Notes under the pieces: model-generated
The model's input: only the letters and a program-made list of their open reading frames with translations
The model's database searches: none
Told to the model about the DNA's origin: nothing
Shown: piece by piece, positions 8,228 to 16,378 of the stretch
Position numbering within the stretch: the first letter of the stretch is position 1
Layout of the letters: every line of letters starts with the position of its first letter
Made by a program: the position numbers and the translations under genes
Source of the DNA: CAVQJU01 sp963712905
GTDB lineage: Bacteria; Acidobacteriota; Vicinamibacteria; Vicinamibacterales; CAVVIG01
Length of the DNA: 64,000 nucleotides
Assembly: GCA_963712905.1 (NCBI GenBank)
Contig: CAVQJU010000011.1
Coordinates: 310,001 to 374,000 of the forward strand
Direction: 5' to 3'

Positions 8228-9790
8228 GTGAGCCCATCGGCCCGATTCCTGCGCGTAACGGGCATGAAGGAAGCGTTCGGCCAGGCTGACTGCGAGTCGG
8301 AAGTGCGGGTCCTCAAGGCGGAATACAGCGAGCTGTATTTCGACGAGACCCCGTTCAACGAGACCGCGATCGAGTCCGAGACGTACCTGATCATCGGGCG
8401 CCGCGGGTCGGGGAAGACCGCGCTGTCCCACTATTTCTCGTTCGGCGGGACTTTCAAGGATCGGATTTCGATCGACATCGACGAGCCCGCCCTGTATCAG
8501 CGGGCGCTGTCCGAACTGGCCGGCCAGGCGGCGTATCCGCGCGACCTGGCGATCAGCCGCCTCCAGCGGATGTGGTTCTACGTCGTCTGGGCGGTGATCA
8601 CCGAGCAGATGCGCACGATGTCTCCTGACATCGAGCGGGCCTGCGAAAGCCGGACTCCGCCGCCGCGTTCGGTGTCCGAGTTCCTCGGCCGCCGGCTCGA
8701 GTCGCTGATCGATCTGTTCCACGATTCCGGCGATTTCACGGAAGCCGATCTCGACGGCGTACTGACCGACGAGCGCCTCGCGCGGGCGCAGGAGGCCGTC
8801 CTCGACATCGCGAGGGACCGGCCCGTGATTATTGCAGTCGATACGCTGGAGCGGTACGACACGTCCGACGAGCGGCTGATGAACGCGCTCGCCGCGCTCA
8901 TCCAGTGCGCGTCTGAATTCAACGGCCGGTACGCGGATCGCGGCCTGCACCTGAAGGTGTTCATCTCCGGCGAGATATTTCCCTATCTTCGGGAAGTGGT
9001 GCTCGTGAACCCGCTGAAGCACGTCAAGAATCCCGTCTACCTGCTCTGGCGGCCGAAGGATCTGCTCCGCCTGATCTGCTGGCGCTTTTACCGGTTCCTC
9101 GAGGCGCAGGGCAAGCTCGATCGGGCCAGCGTGGGGCGCATCGACTGGAAAGACTCCGACGTGGTGATGCAGAAGATGTGGAAGCCGTATTTCGGCGAGG
9201 AGCTGGTCAACGGCCACGGGTTGAAAGAGCGGACGTTTTCGTATGTGCTGCGCCACACGCAGCTCAGGCCGCGGCAGCTCATTCTCGTGTGCAACGCGAT
9301 CGCCCGCTACGCCGTCGGTGAAGGGCGGTTCCCGTACTTCGCCGAATGGGACATCCGCGAGGCGGTGAAGCGTGCTGAGCTCGACCTGGCCAGCGAAATC
9401 ATCAGTTCGTTCCAGAGCATCTACCCGAGGGTGAACGAGATCGTGGATGCGCTCCTGAACATCCCCATGGTGTTCTCCGGCAACGAGCTGGACAAGCGCG
9501 CACCGATCTCGAAGGGCGCCTGGCCCGGCGATTCGTACTCGTCGCCGGCATTCCACCAGCTCGTGACCGAGCTCGGCCTGGTCGGCCGCGTGAGCCGCCT
9601 GAACGTCGAGCACGGCTACATCGACGCGGACTTCGAGTACGCGATGACGGATCGCCTGCGGGTGACGTCACGCGACCAGTGCGCCATCCACCCGATGTTC
9701 TATTCGAGGCTGAACGTCGATCTCAACAAGCGGGCGCGCGTCATGCCGTTTTCGACCGCTCGCGATCACGAGCTCACGATGAAGGTGTGA
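8228..9790 (+). CDS. P-loop ATPase resembling the Sll1717 family
   Basis: This 520-residue protein has no signal peptide. The Walker A motif is IIGRRGSGKTAL (K63), preceded by a short region that includes AEYSELYFDETPF. A hydrophobic strand ending in Asp (VIIAVDTLERYD, D205) serves as Walker B, and the rest is helical. The 'GRRGSGKTAL' style and overall size fit the Sll1717-type STAND-like ATPases, some of which occur in defence islands. The start is uncertain: GTG at 8228 or ATG at 8264 (MKEAFGQ), neither with a clear ribosome-binding site. Only two bases separate its stop from the start of the membrane protein gene at 9793, so the two very likely work together. Confidence 0.7.
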   Translation: MSPSARFLRVTGMKEAFGQADCESEVRVLKAEYSELYFDETPFNETAIESETYLIIGRRGSGKTALSHYFSFGGTFKDRISIDIDEPALYQRALSELAGQAAYPRDLAISRLQRMWFYVVWAVITEQMRTMSPDIERACESRTPPPRSVSEFLGRRLESLIDLFHDSGDFTEADLDGVLTDERLARAQEAVLDIARDRPVIIAVDTLERYDTSDERLMNALAALIQCASEFNGRYADRGLHLKVFISGEIFPYLREVVLVNPLKHVKNPVYLLWRPKDLLRLICWRFYRFLEAQGKLDRASVGRIDWKDSDVVMQKMWKPYFGEELVNGHGLKERTFSYVLRHTQLRPRQLILVCNAIARYAVGEGRFPYFAEWDIREAVKRAELDLASEIISSFQSIYPRVNEIVDALLNIPMVFSGNELDKRAPISKGAWPGDSYSSPAFHQLVTELGLVGRVSRLNVEHGYIDADFEYAMTDRLRVTSRDQCAIHPMFYSRLNVDLNKRARVMPFSTARDHELTMKV

Positions 9791-9792
9791 AC

Positions 9793-10302
9793 ATGCCAGC
9801 CATTCATCAGGTTCCGCACCGGCTCGGGGCGCGCGCACAGGCGGCGTTCAAGCCGGAATACCGGGCGATGCTCGCGGGCCTGCTGGCCGAGATCGTGTTC
9901 GCCGCGCTGCCGCTGCTCGTGGTGTCGGCCGTGATGGCGGAGCTCCGCGAGCCCACGAGACTGTTTGCGTCTCCGGAATGGTCCTTCGCTGCGGCGATCC
10001 TGTTCGGGCAGTCCATCGTGAGGTTCATGACAGGCTTCGCCCACGGGGGAAGGGCGAAGCCCGGACCGGTTGCGCTGGCGGTGTCGCTCGTGATCGTGCT
10101 CGGGTTGACGCCGTCGCTGATGGTGCTTTCCGCGATCCTCCGGGCCGAGGCCGCTCCCGGACACGGCGTGCCGGGGGGCTGGATCGTCGGCTTCCAGGTT
10201 CTGTTCTTCGCTGCCAGCGTGGCGACCTACCTGCTGCTCAGCTCCGTCGGCGAGGCGTGGCGGCTTCGGGAAGAACGAGCCGGCAAACACCACCAGCCGT
10301 AG
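9793..10302 (+). CDS. Four-span membrane protein coupled to the P-loop ATPase
   Basis: This 169-residue protein has four predicted membrane segments, near LLAEIVFAALPLLVVSAVMA, FAAAILFGQSIVRFM, VALAVSLVIVLGLTPSLMVL and VGFQVLFFAASVATYLLL. A basic cytoplasmic N-terminus (HQVPHRLGARAQAAFKPEYR) precedes them and the C-terminus is charged. No family is recognised. The start two bases after the ATPase stop indicates translational coupling, so it may be the membrane partner or effector of that ATPase. No enzymatic motif is visible. Confidence 0.65.
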   Translation: MPAIHQVPHRLGARAQAAFKPEYRAMLAGLLAEIVFAALPLLVVSAVMAELREPTRLFASPEWSFAAAILFGQSIVRFMTGFAHGGRAKPGPVALAVSLVIVLGLTPSLMVLSAILRAEAAPGHGVPGGWIVGFQVLFFAASVATYLLLSSVGEAWRLREERAGKHHQP

Positions 10303-10358
10303 GCATGTGCGCGAGGGCGCCGTGGACGCCCCGGGTGTCTCGCGAATAAGCTGACGAT

Positions 10359-12038
10359 ATGGCTGATGCGACGACGGTGGCCCTGCCCAGCAGTTCCGCG
10401 CGGGCCGCGCTGATGTTTCCGATTCTGGAGAACCGCCTGATCGAACGGATCGCGGCGCATGGCGCGACGCGTTCCGTGAGCGCCGGCGACGTGCTGATCC
10501 AGGCGGGCGAGCCGGACCCGCGCTTCTTCGTGATGAAGAGCGGGCAGGCCGAAGTCGTCCGGCCCTCGAATCTGGGCGATACCCGCGTGGCGGTTCACGC
10601 CGCCGGTGCGTTCACCGGCGAAGCCAACATGATCCTCGGCCGCCGTTCGATCATGCGGACGAGGGTCACCGAGGCAGGCGAGGTCATCGAGCTGACGCGC
10701 GAACAGCTGCTGTCGCTGATCCAGACAGACACCGAGATCGGCGACGTCGTGATGGGGGCGTTCCTCTACCGGCGCAGTGAGCTGGTCGCGCAGGGCATCG
10801 GCGACGTGGTGCTCGTCGGGTCGATGCATTCGGCCGAGACGCTCCGCATCCGCGAGTTCCTCACACGCAACGGCCATCCGTTCGCCTATCTGGATCTGGA
10901 CAAGGATCCGGACAACCAGCACCTCCTGGATCGATTCAACGTCGCCGTGTCGGAGATCCCGGTGATGATCTGCCGCGGCGACGCGGTGCTCCGCAATCCC
11001 AGCAACGAGGCTATCGCCGACTGCCTGGGATTCAACGCCGCCATCGAACGGACGCACCTGCGCGATGTTGTGATCGTCGGCGCGGGCGCGTCGGGGCTTG
11101 CCGCCGCCGTCTACGGCGCCTCCGAGGGACTCGACGTCCTGGTGCTCGAGTCGGGAGCGCCGGGAGGACAGGCGGGGTCGAGCTCGAAGATCGAGAACTA
11201 CCTCGGCTTTCCGATGGGCGTGACGGGCGAGGAGCTGATGTCGAACGCGCTGACGCAGGCGAAGAGGTTCGGCGCCGAGATCATGGTGGCCCGTGGCGCC
11301 ACGCAGCTGAGCTGCGAGCGGAAGCCGTACCGCGTCCGTCTGGACGACGGACCCGGGGTGCCCGCGAAGAGCGTCATCATTGCCACGGGGGCGGAGTACC
11401 GCAAGCCGGAAATCGAGAACCTGTCACGCTTCCTGGGCGCCGGCGTGTACTACAGCGCGACGCAGATGGAGCGAACGCTCTGCGAAGGCGAGGACGTCAT
11501 CGTCGTCGGAGGCGGCAACTCGGCGGGCCAGGCCGCGATGTTCCTGTCGGAGAGAGTGAAGCACGTGCACATGCTGGTCCGGTCGGAGAACCTGTCGGCC
11601 AGCATGTCGCGCTACCTGATTCGACGGATCGAAGAGAGCAAGACGATCACGTTGTGGACCAGGACCGAGATCACGGCCCTCGATGGTGAAGGCCACCTCG
11701 ACCAAGTGTGCTGGCGCGACCGCAGAAGCGGCGCCGTCGAGCCCAGGCCCATCCGGCACGTGTTCCTGATGACGGGCGCAGTGCCGAACGCTGTCTGGCT
11801 GCGCGGGTGCGTCGCGCTCGACGCGCAGGGGTTCGTGAAGACAGGCCCCGACCTGACGAGCGACGATCTCGCCGCGGCCGGCTGGCCGCTAAACCGTCCG
11901 CCGCACCTGCTCGAGACCAGCCTGCCGGGCGTGTTCGCGGTCGGCGACGTGCGGGGCAACAGTGTCAAGCGCGTGGCGTCGGCGGTCGGCGAGGGGTCGA
12001 TCGCCATTTCGTTCGTCCATCGAGTGCTGGCGGAGTAG
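10359..12038 (+). CDS. cNMP-binding / glutaredoxin-like / thioredoxin-reductase-like fusion
   Basis: This 559-residue protein has three parts. Residues 20-140 form a cyclic-nucleotide-binding (Crp-like) domain (VLIQAGEPDPRFFVMKSG). Residues 145-225 resemble a thioredoxin-fold domain (LVGSMHSAETLRIREFL, EIPVMIC). From residue 238 a two-dinucleotide-domain flavoprotein follows (VIVGAGASGLAAAVYG; NADPH motif VIVVGGGNSAGQA near 380; C-terminal FAVGDVRGN). Where classical thioredoxin reductases have the redox CxxC, this protein has YYSATQME (about 364-371), so the disulfide is missing. It may be a ligand-gated NAD(P)H oxidoreductase with another acceptor. It stands alone, with its own upstream space. 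Confidence 0.85.
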   Translation: MADATTVALPSSSARAALMFPILENRLIERIAAHGATRSVSAGDVLIQAGEPDPRFFVMKSGQAEVVRPSNLGDTRVAVHAAGAFTGEANMILGRRSIMRTRVTEAGEVIELTREQLLSLIQTDTEIGDVVMGAFLYRRSELVAQGIGDVVLVGSMHSAETLRIREFLTRNGHPFAYLDLDKDPDNQHLLDRFNVAVSEIPVMICRGDAVLRNPSNEAIADCLGFNAAIERTHLRDVVIVGAGASGLAAAVYGASEGLDVLVLESGAPGGQAGSSSKIENYLGFPMGVTGEELMSNALTQAKRFGAEIMVARGATQLSCERKPYRVRLDDGPGVPAKSVIIATGAEYRKPEIENLSRFLGAGVYYSATQMERTLCEGEDVIVVGGGNSAGQAAMFLSERVKHVHMLVRSENLSASMSRYLIRRIEESKTITLWTRTEITALDGEGHLDQVCWRDRRSGAVEPRPIRHVFLMTGAVPNAVWLRGCVALDAQGFVKTGPDLTSDDLAAAGWPLNRPPHLLETSLPGVFAVGDVRGNSVKRVASAVGEGSIAISFVHRVLAE

Positions 12039-12151
12039 GCGGACAGGGTCCGGCAGAGCCTGGGACCTGAAAAGCCTGTCGCGGCGTGCTATCCTGCTGG
12101 ACGCTGCTGGCGTGAAAATCTGAGCAAGCTGTCAACTGGAGGGGGTCTGGT

Positions 12152-12754
12152 ATGAAACGCATTGCCCTATGTCTCACGGGTATCGTCGCCGCTTCGATCA
12201 TCGCCTTTGCGCAGGCGCCGGCGGGCCGGGGCGGGCCGCTGCCACCGCCACCACCGCTCGAGGCCGGTGCGTCGCAGGCTGAAGTGGATACGGCGCTGCT
12301 GGCGGCGCCGGCCAACCTGAAAGATCAGGCGACCGTCATCAAGTGGAAGCCGGACCAGACTTACACGACGCTGCGGAAGGGCACCAACCGTCTGGTCTGC
12401 TTCGACCGTTCGGGGTTCCCGCTCATGCAGCCGTTCTCGGTCGAGTGCACGAGCATCGCGAACCTGGACCGCGTCGCGCAGAACCAGAAGATCGAGGCGC
12501 TCGGCGACCGCGCGAAGGCCAACGCGGCGTTCGACGAGGCCGAGAAGAACGGCACGCGCGTGAAGCCCGAGTTCGGCTCGGTGTTCTATCACGTGCAGGG
12601 GCCGTCCCGGGAGATGGCGCGTAACCACATGACCATCGCCACGCCGGGCGCGACGACGGCGACGCTGGGGCTGCCGGACAACGGCCGCGGCGGCGGCGTG
12701 TGGATCATGAACGCGGGCACGACGACCGCGCACCTGATGGTGCCGGGCGAATAG
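12152..12754 (+). CDS. Exported protein of unknown function
   Basis: This 200-residue protein has an ATG start behind GGAGGGGG. A signal peptide ends at about AFAQA, followed by a Gly/Pro-rich stretch (GRGGPLPPPPPLEAG). The mature part includes VDTALLAAPANLKDQ, TLRKGTNRLVCFD, EFGSVFYHVQG and a His-containing RNHMTIATPG. I recognise no domain. It could be a periplasmic binding or structural protein. A TGCTATCCTG box about 60 bases upstream resembles an extended -10 element; the same box precedes the adenylate-kinase-like gene. Confidence 0.7.
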   Translation: MKRIALCLTGIVAASIIAFAQAPAGRGGPLPPPPPLEAGASQAEVDTALLAAPANLKDQATVIKWKPDQTYTTLRKGTNRLVCFDRSGFPLMQPFSVECTSIANLDRVAQNQKIEALGDRAKANAAFDEAEKNGTRVKPEFGSVFYHVQGPSREMARNHMTIATPGATTATLGLPDNGRGGGVWIMNAGTTTAHLMVPGE

Positions 12755-12755
12755 G

Positions 12756-12790
12756 GGTTAGAGGTTAGAGGTTAGAGGTTAGGGGTTGGG
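12756..12790. repeat. GGTTAGA tandem repeat
   Basis: Four to five copies of a 7-base unit (GGTTAGA, the last one degenerate) lie directly after a stop codon and overlap the leader of the next gene. The tract is one of several low-complexity phrase repeats in the window. Confidence 0.7.
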
Positions 12791-12806
12791 GATCGGGGAA
12801 TACCTG

Positions 12807-13118
12807 ATGGCCGGTTTGCTTGCCGGGGCAGCGCTCGCTGCTCCCGGCAGGCAGACGTTCACCGGCGTCATCACCGATGACATGTGCACCGCCGGCCACG
12901 CGGCGATGCGAATGGGACCGACCGACGCCGAGTGCGCGGTAGCCTGCGCGGACCTCCACGGCTCGACGTACGTCCTCGTGTCCGGCAAGACGGTCTACAC
13001 GCTCAGCGACCAGAAGACGCCCGCCGGATACGCCGGACAGAGAGTCCGGGTCGTCGGCACGCTCGACGAGAAGAAGAAGACGATCCTCGTCGAGTCCATC
13101 GCCGCGTCTCAGAAGTAG
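12807..13118 (+). CDS. Small exported protein, DUF5818-like
   Basis: This 103-residue protein begins MAGLLAGAALAAPGRQ, a short signal-like segment. The body TFTGVITDDMCTAGHAAM, CAVACADLHGSTYVLVSG, QRVRVVGTLDEKKKTI is a small beta-barrel (OB-like) domain with three cysteines. It resembles the acidobacterial DUF5818 proteins, whose function is unknown. I chose the ATG at 12807 over a TTG seven codons earlier that would sit inside the tandem repeat. The TAG stop is formed by the first bases of the GTAG hairpin element that follows. Confidence 0.7.
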   Translation: MAGLLAGAALAAPGRQTFTGVITDDMCTAGHAAMRMGPTDAECAVACADLHGSTYVLVSGKTVYTLSDQKTPAGYAGQRVRVVGTLDEKKKTILVESIAASQK

Positions 13119-13166
13119 CGCGGCCCCTTCAGGGCCGCGGACGCGGGGCTGAAAGCCCCGCGCTAC
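13115..13166. repeat. GTAG/CTAC double-hairpin element, copy 1
   Basis: This 52-bp element starts GTAG, ends CTAC and holds two adjacent stems: GCGGCCC-CTTCA-GGGCCGC and CGCGGGGCTGAAAGCCCCGCG. It lies between two convergent frames. Its GTAG supplies the TAG of the upstream plus-strand gene and its CTAC supplies the TAG of the minus-strand remnant. It may also terminate transcription in both directions. Confidence 0.85.
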
Positions 13167-13330
13167 CTCGAATACATCGACACCGCAATCCTCAACAACT
13201 CGTCGGCGCCCAGCTCGCCGCTCGCGAGCAAATAGAGCATCGCCCCGTCATGCCAGACGACCACGGCGGGGCTGCGCCCGTCGTTCGGCGTCCTCCCACC
13301 GAGCAGCGGTCTCGAAATGAGGAAGCGCGG
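13163..13330 (-). pseudogene. C-terminal remnant of a putative anti-sigma/zinc-finger-type gene
   Basis: A minus-strand frame of 55 codons reads PRFLISRPLLGGRTPNDG, then AVVVWHDGAMLYLLASGEL and DELLRIAVSMYSR before TAG. The VVVWHDG...LYLLASG pattern resembles the C-termini of acidobacterial anti-sigma-like membrane proteins. A TGA closes the frame upstream, no start codon exists and the N-terminal part is missing. The end falls exactly in the hairpin element. The family assignment is tentative. Confidence 0.35.
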
Positions 13331-13369
13331 TCACAAGCCCCATAATAGGGTGGACCTTTCCGCGACGCC

Positions 13370-14311
13370 ATGTCAGGAGTCTTCATCAGCTACCGGCGCG
13401 ACGACAGCGGCGGCTACACGGGCCGCTTGTTCGACGTGCTCGCCGCGCGCTTCGGCCACGATCAGATGTTCATGGACCTCGACGACATCCATGCCGGCGA
13501 CAACTTCGCCGCGGTGATCGACGAAAAGGTCGGGCAGTGCAGCGTCCTGCTGGCGGTCATCGGCGAACACTGGCTGACGCTCAAGGGCCAGGACGGCGTG
13601 CGCCGGCTCGACGCGTCGGGCGACTTCGTGCGGCTCGAGATTGCGAAAGCGCTCGAGCGTGGCGTGCGTGTCATCCCGGTCCTCGTGGGCGGCGCCGCGA
13701 TGCCGGGCGCGGCCGATCTGCCCGAGGCGCTGCGGCCGCTGGCCGTTCACCAGGCGATCGATCTGAGAGACGCTCACTTCCACGCCGACGCGAACCAGCT
13801 GATCGATCTCCTGCAGAACACCGTCCCCGGTCTCGGCGCGGGGCGGTGGCAGGGAAGGCGGCGCTGGCTGATTCCCGTGGCGGGCGCTGTCATGGCTATC
13901 CTGGCCGTCGCCGCCGTGACCGCGGGCCTCAGGTATCGCGAGTCGAAATCGGCGGCGGCCGAAGCGGCGCGTGTGCGGGCCGTGGCCGAGAGCGTCGCGG
14001 GGAAGTGGACCGGCACCGTCAAGTACGACTGGGGCGACAGCTACGAGGAGACGTTCGAGTTCGAAGTCGCGGGCGGCGAACTGTCCGGCGCGGCGTCCTA
14101 TCTTCGACGCCCCCGCGGCATCCTCGACGGCAAGCTCGAAGGCAGCCGCGTGAACTTCACGACCAAATCGCTGACGTCACTCAACGACAAGACGTTCGAG
14201 GACACGCACCACTACCGGGGTACGGTCGAAGGGAACGTCATCAATTTCACGTTGATTACGGAGAGCGGCGCCGAATCGCACGTGCCGGTGCGATTTACCG
14301 TGCGGCGTTAG
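13370..14311 (+). CDS. Membrane-anchored TIR-domain protein
   Basis: This 313-residue protein starts with a TIR domain (1-150): FISYRRDDSGGYTGRLFD, FMDLDDIHAGD, LLAVIGEHW, and FVRLEIAKALERG, whose E90 sits where NAD-cleaving TIR enzymes have their catalytic glutamate. A single membrane span follows (about 166-187, WLIPVAGAVMAILAVAAVTA). The C-terminal domain of about 110 residues (KWTGTVKYDWGDSYEETF ... NFTLITESGAESHVPVRFTV) looks like a small beta-barrel and would face the periplasm. The layout suggests an outside sensor linked to a cytoplasmic TIR effector or signal domain. The last 17 bases overlap the convergent dehydrogenase gene. Confidence 0.85.
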   Translation: MSGVFISYRRDDSGGYTGRLFDVLAARFGHDQMFMDLDDIHAGDNFAAVIDEKVGQCSVLLAVIGEHWLTLKGQDGVRRLDASGDFVRLEIAKALERGVRVIPVLVGGAAMPGAADLPEALRPLAVHQAIDLRDAHFHADANQLIDLLQNTVPGLGAGRWQGRRRWLIPVAGAVMAILAVAAVTAGLRYRESKSAAAEAARVRAVAESVAGKWTGTVKYDWGDSYEETFEFEVAGGELSGAASYLRRPRGILDGKLEGSRVNFTTKSLTSLNDKTFEDTHHYRGTVEGNVINFTLITESGAESHVPVRFTVRR

Positions 14312-15509
14312 GCTCGATCCGCAGCACCATCCCGTCGGCTCCGGTGCGGCCGCTCGCCTGTTCGGTGACGACGTAGATGTAGCCGTCGGGGCTTTGCTGA
14401 ACGTCGCGGACGCGGATGTTCAGCGGCAGGAGCAACGCTTCCCGGCGTTCCGCCTGCGACGGCTGGCCGAACGCGATGCGCTGCAGCTGCCGCGTGGTGA
14501 GCGCCCCGACGAACAGGTTGTTCTTCCAGTTCGGAAACTTGTCGCCCGTGTAGAACATGATGCTCGACGGGCTGATCGACGGCACCCAGTGGATCCGCGG
14601 GTTGTCCATCCCGGGCCGCGCCCACGGTTCCTCGGAGACGAGCGTGCCCGTGTAGTTGCGGCCCGTCGAGACGAGCGGCCAGCCGTAGTTGTGACCCGGT
14701 TTGAGGATATTGACCTCGTCGCCGCCCAGCGGGCCGATCTCGGCCTGCCACAGCTCCCCTGTGATCGGATGGGTGGCCAGCCCGTAGCCGTTGCGGTGGC
14801 CGTACGTGAAGATCTCCGGCTTCGCGCCGGCCTTGCCCACGAACGGGTTGTCCGGCGGCGCCGTGCCGTCGTCTTTCAGGCGAAGCGTTTTGCCGACGTG
14901 GTTGTCGAGCGCCTGCGCCTTCATCCGGAGGCTGTTGTTTTCGGTGCCCGTGCAGCAGAGCCGATCGCGATCGCCGACCGTGACGTAGAGCATCTGATCG
15001 GGCCCGAAGAAGACGCGGCCCGCGAGGTTGCCGCTCGTCTCCCACGCGTCGGCGACGAAGATTTCCTGAACCTCGCCGAGCGTCGCGCCTTTCAGGTGTC
15101 CGCGCGCGACGGCGAGCGTGTTCCCGCGCGGCCCCTGTTTCGGATACGAGACGTAGACCAGGCCGTTCTCGGAAAATTTCGGATGCACCGCGACGAAGTG
15201 CAGGGAGTCGCCGGCCTCGCCGGCGGGCGTCGGAGACGTCCACACGGTGTCGGGCAGCAGCTTGCCGTCGCGTATCAGCCGCAGACGGCCGTTGCGCTCG
15301 CTGACGAGGATCCCGCCGTCGGGCAGAAACGCGAGGCCCCACGGATGGAACAGCCCGGTCGCGACCGTGATCACGCGGATCTGGCCGCCGGCCACATCCA
15401 GCACGCGCGCGGCCGGCGCGTCGGCCGGCTGCTGCGCGTGATTGGCAATGGGTGCCGCAAACAGGAGGGCCGCCAGGGCCCCGAGCATCAGCTGCCGTCG
15501 AATCACCAT
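14295..15509 (-). CDS. PQQ-dependent sugar dehydrogenase (glucose/sorbosone dehydrogenase family)
   Basis: This 404-residue exported protein has a signal peptide ending ANHAQ. A six-bladed beta-propeller follows with family marks: GLFHPWGLAFLPDGGILVSER, FVAVHPKF, GRVFFGPDQMLYVTVGDR, GHRNGYGLATHPITGELW, and NYGWPLVS. The family oxidises aldose sugars in the periplasm with PQQ, passing electrons to a membrane acceptor. A cysteine pair (RLCCTG) and a calcium-binding-type GDEVN loop are visible. The start is the ATG behind GAGG. It is a paralogue of the gene at 38691. Confidence 0.88.
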   Translation of the reverse strand: MVIRRQLMLGALAALLFAAPIANHAQQPADAPAARVLDVAGGQIRVITVATGLFHPWGLAFLPDGGILVSERNGRLRLIRDGKLLPDTVWTSPTPAGEAGDSLHFVAVHPKFSENGLVYVSYPKQGPRGNTLAVARGHLKGATLGEVQEIFVADAWETSGNLAGRVFFGPDQMLYVTVGDRDRLCCTGTENNSLRMKAQALDNHVGKTLRLKDDGTAPPDNPFVGKAGAKPEIFTYGHRNGYGLATHPITGELWQAEIGPLGGDEVNILKPGHNYGWPLVSTGRNYTGTLVSEEPWARPGMDNPRIHWVPSISPSSIMFYTGDKFPNWKNNLFVGALTTRQLQRIAFGQPSQAERREALLLPLNIRVRDVQQSPDGYIYVVTEQASGRTGADGMVLRIEPNAAR

Positions 15510-15525
15510 CAACGCCTCGTTCTTT

Positions 15526-15577
15526 GTAGCGCGGGGCTTTCAGCCCCGCGTCAGCGGCCCTGAAAGGGCCGCTCTAC
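15526..15577. repeat. GTAG/CTAC double-hairpin element, copy 2 (inverted)
   Basis: This 52-bp copy has the two stems in the opposite order to copy 1: CGCGGGGCTTTCAGCCCCGCG, then GCGGCCCTGAAAGGGCCGC, framed by GTAG and CTAC. It lies between two minus-strand genes, 4 bases after the stop of the racemase-fold gene and 17 bases before the start of the dehydrogenase. Confidence 0.85.
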
Positions 15578-15580
15578 TGG

Positions 15581-16378
15581 TCAGGCCTTGGCCAACACCA
15601 TGCCGTAGCCCTGCGACCGCGGGCTGACGCCCAGCAGGCGCACCCCGTTCATCAGGCCGTGCGGCGTGGACGACACCACGGGCACCTTGATCTCGCCTTC
15701 GAGCGGCACGATCACGTCGAGAGTCCTCAACGCGCCGCAGGACATCACGAGGGCGTCGGCCTTCTTCGACTCCGCGTAGGCCTCGGCGCCCAACTTGAGC
15801 AGGATGTTGTGCGTTGCGGCGCCTTCCGGGATCTGCACGAACCCGAGACCCTTCGCCGCAGTGACCTCGAAACCATGCTCTTCGAGAAACACCTTCAACC
15901 GCTCGGTGACGACATCGGTATAAGCCGTGGCGACTGCCACGCGTTTGGCGTTGGCCACCTTCAACCCGTCGAGGAGCCCGGCGCTCTGGGTTGTGGCCGG
16001 AAGCCCGGTGGCCTTGGAGACCTTCTCGATCAGCTCCCGATGGAACTTCGCGCCCTTGTAGAAGGTGAGCGATGAGCCGAACACCGAAATGACCTTCGCG
16101 CCCTGCTTTGCCAGCGCCTCGGCCGCCGGCAGCACGCGCGGGATGGCCTCGTCATAACCGGCGAGCGTCATGCCGCCGGGGAGGCCGACGCCGCCCGACA
16201 GGAATTCGACACCCTTCGGATAGAGCAGCTTCGCGTCGGGTGGAATCGGGTAGTTGAGCGGCGGGAAAATCAAGCCGAGCGCCGGATCGCCCGCCGCGGT
16301 CAGGAAGCTGGCGCCTGGGATCGCCAGCGCCGTCGCGATGCCCCCGAGCTTGAGAAAGTCGCGGCGTGAGCGTGTCAT
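15581..16378 (-). CDS. Tat-exported maleate isomerase / arylmalonate decarboxylase-fold protein
   Basis: This 265-residue protein begins with a twin-arginine signal (SRRDFLKLGG). The body fits the Asp/Glu racemase superfamily, close to maleate cis-trans isomerase and arylmalonate decarboxylase: GGMTLAGYDEAIPRVLPAAEAL, ISVFGSSLTFYKG, RVAVATAYTDVV and MSCGALRTLDVI with the catalytic cysteine. The second cysteine that racemases and maleate isomerases carry in the first half is replaced (GSSLTF), the single-cysteine state of decarboxylases. Its ATG overlaps the stop of the upstream metallopeptidase gene (TGATG), behind an AGGAGG site. Export of such an enzyme is unusual. The substrate is unknown. 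Confidence 0.75.
   Translation of the reverse strand: MTRSRRDFLKLGGIATALAIPGASFLTAAGDPALGLIFPPLNYPIPPDAKLLYPKGVEFLSGGVGLPGGMTLAGYDEAIPRVLPAAEALAKQGAKVISVFGSSLTFYKGAKFHRELIEKVSKATGLPATTQSAGLLDGLKVANAKRVAVATAYTDVVTERLKVFLEEHGFEVTAAKGLGFVQIPEGAATHNILLKLGAEAYAESKKADALVMSCGALRTLDVIVPLEGEIKVPVVSSTPHGLMNGVRLLGVSPRSQGYGMVLAKA

Noticed and set aside
12756..12790. GGTTAGA repeats as telomere-like sequence
   Set aside because: Four to five degenerate units inside a gene cluster; no chromosome end or protelomerase context.
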